Origin: Hyphomicrobiales bacterium
GTDB lineage: Bacteria; Pseudomonadota; Alphaproteobacteria; Rhizobiales; Beijerinckiaceae
Length of the DNA stretch: 33,817 bases
Assembly: GCA_028290285.1 (NCBI GenBank)
Contig: JAQGKD010000082.1
Location: 1-33,817, forward strand
Direction of reading: 5' to 3'
Shown here: piece after piece, positions 33,153 through 33,817 of the stretch
Numbering within the stretch: position 1 is the first letter of the stretch
How the letters are laid out: each line of letters opens with the position of its first letter
Translations under genes and position numbers: made by a program
The notes under the pieces: generated by a model
The model's input: the letters and a program-made list of their open reading frames with translations, nothing else
What the model was told of the DNA's origin: nothing
The model's database searches: none

Positions 33153-33180
33153 GGGCAGCCACATCGAAATGTGGCTGCCC
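33153..33180. terminator. Bidirectional rho-independent terminator (DUF4337 / rpsD)
   Basis: A perfect 12-bp stem (GGGCAGCCACAT with ATGTGGCTGCCC) and CGAA loop. It is flanked by seven A on the left (33146-33152) and four T on the right (33181-33184), so it serves both convergent genes, more strongly rpsD. Confidence 0.93.
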
Positions 33181-33226
33181 TTTTCATATCGGCCCCCGAG
33201 GCTTGCGCCCCGGGAGGTGGTATCGA

Positions 33227-33817
33227 TCAGCGCGAATAGAATTCGATCACGAGGTTCGGTTCCATGACGACCGGATAGGGCACGTCCGCCGGGAGCGGAA
33301 GGCGGGTCATCTTGGCGACCATCTTGGTGTGATCGACTTCGTAGTAATCGGGCACGTCACGCTCGGCGAGGCCGACGGACTCGAGCACGATGAGCAGTTG
33401 CTTCGACGAGTCCTTGATCTCGACCACATCGCCCGGACGGACGAGATAGGACGCGATGTTCACGCGGCGACCGTTCACCTTGATGTGGCCATGGTTCACG
33501 AACTGGCGCGCGGCGAAGGGGGTCGGTGCGAACTTGGCGCGGTACACGACCGCGTCCAGGCGACGCTCAAGCAGGCCGACAAGGTTGTCCCCGGAGTCAC
33601 CCTTCATGCGGATGGCTTCCTGGTAGTACTTGCGGAACTGCTTCTCGGAGATGTTGCCGTAGTAGCCCTTGAGCTTCTGCTTGGCGCGCAGCTGCGTGCC
33701 GAAGTCGGACATCTTGCCCTTGCGGCGCTGGCCATGCTGGCCGGGGCCGTATTCGCGGCGGTTCACGGGGCTCTTCGGACGGCCCCAGATGTTCTGGCCC
33801 ATACGGCGGTCGAGCTT
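33227..33817 (-). CDS. rpsD: 30S ribosomal protein S4 (5' end cut by window edge)
   Basis: S4 starts assembly of the small ribosomal subunit by binding 16S rRNA. About 196 codons are visible; the true start lies beyond the right edge, since the frame is open to the end ([14 protein letters not shown]). Full S4 is about 205 residues, so only a few N-terminal residues are missing. Motifs include [39 protein letters not shown] and the S4 RNA-binding domain with [35 protein letters not shown] and [14 protein letters not shown]. The C terminus is [14 protein letters not shown], normal for the family. An internal ATG at 33802 is not the real start. Confidence 0.97.
   Translation of the reverse strand, partial: KLDRRMGQNIWGRPKSPVNRREYGPGQHGQRRKGKMSDFGTQLRAKQKLKGYYGNISEKQFRKYYQEAIRMKGDSGDNLVGLLERRLDAVVYRAKFAPTPFAARQFVNHGHIKVNGRRVNIASYLVRPGDVVEIKDSSKQLLIVLESVGLAERDVPDYYEVDHTKMVAKMTRLPLPADVPYPVVMEPNLVIEFYSR

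Overview
The window is GC-rich bacterial chromosome, packed with short-spaced and overlapping genes. It most likely comes from an alphaproteobacterium of the order Hyphomicrobiales (Rhizobiales). The grounds are the flagellar arrangement (motA-fliM divergent from a DUF1217 gene, flgF and fliI), the type of S4 protein, the Liv operon with an attached small membrane protein, and palindromic intergenic repeats of a kind I recall from this order. I cannot name the genus. No prophage, insertion sequence, CRISPR array, tRNA or rRNA gene was seen.

Layout. (1) 1-4693 is a flagellar segment: fliM (cut by the left edge) and motA on the minus strand, divergent from a DUF1217 gene, flgF and fliI. (2) 4722-5255 is an unrecognised membrane-anchored protein. 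(3) 5326-16125, all minus strand, is a cox-type molybdenum hydroxylase locus. Read in transcription order it is coxG, coxS, coxL, coxM, a DUF805 membrane protein, coxD (MoxR-like AAA+), coxE (VWA), split XdhC N- and C-domain proteins, a molybdopterin-binding protein, a MocA-like nucleotidyltransferase and an SDR oxidoreductase. CoxL carries AYRGAGR, so the enzyme is form II (CODH-like) and its substrate is uncertain. (4) 16305-17917 is pcaD-pcaC of the protocatechuate/beta-ketoadipate pathway, divergent from coxG. PcaD carries a 149-residue histone-H1-like Lys/Ala tail. (5) 18012-22620 holds rpe, a cupin divergent from a DadA-like FAD oxidoreductase, a VUT-family transporter and purB. (6) 22621-22897 is a gene-free patch of palindromic repeats. 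(7) 22898-28691 is a complete branched-chain amino acid/amide ABC transporter (livHMGF, a small membrane protein, livK), with a P1-family (DmpA/NylC-like) peptidase upstream. (8) 29880-33817 holds ccdA, an RBBP9/YdeN-like hydrolase, a glycine-zipper lipoprotein, a TylF-like methyltransferase, a DUF4337 membrane protein and rpsD (5' end cut by the right edge).

How they work together. CoxS, CoxM and CoxL form the catalytic heterotrimer (2Fe-2S, FAD and Mo-cofactor subunits). CoxD/CoxE, the XdhC pair, the molybdopterin-binding protein and MocA are an associated maturation set, and CoxG probably helps recruitment to the membrane. A hairpin terminator after coxM, a low-GC islet and the DUF805 gene separate the structural genes from the maturation genes, which suggests two or three transcripts. 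The most unusual single object is the PcaD-H1-tail fusion. I did not find a convincing wholly new multi-gene system; most of the window is recognisable chromosomal content.
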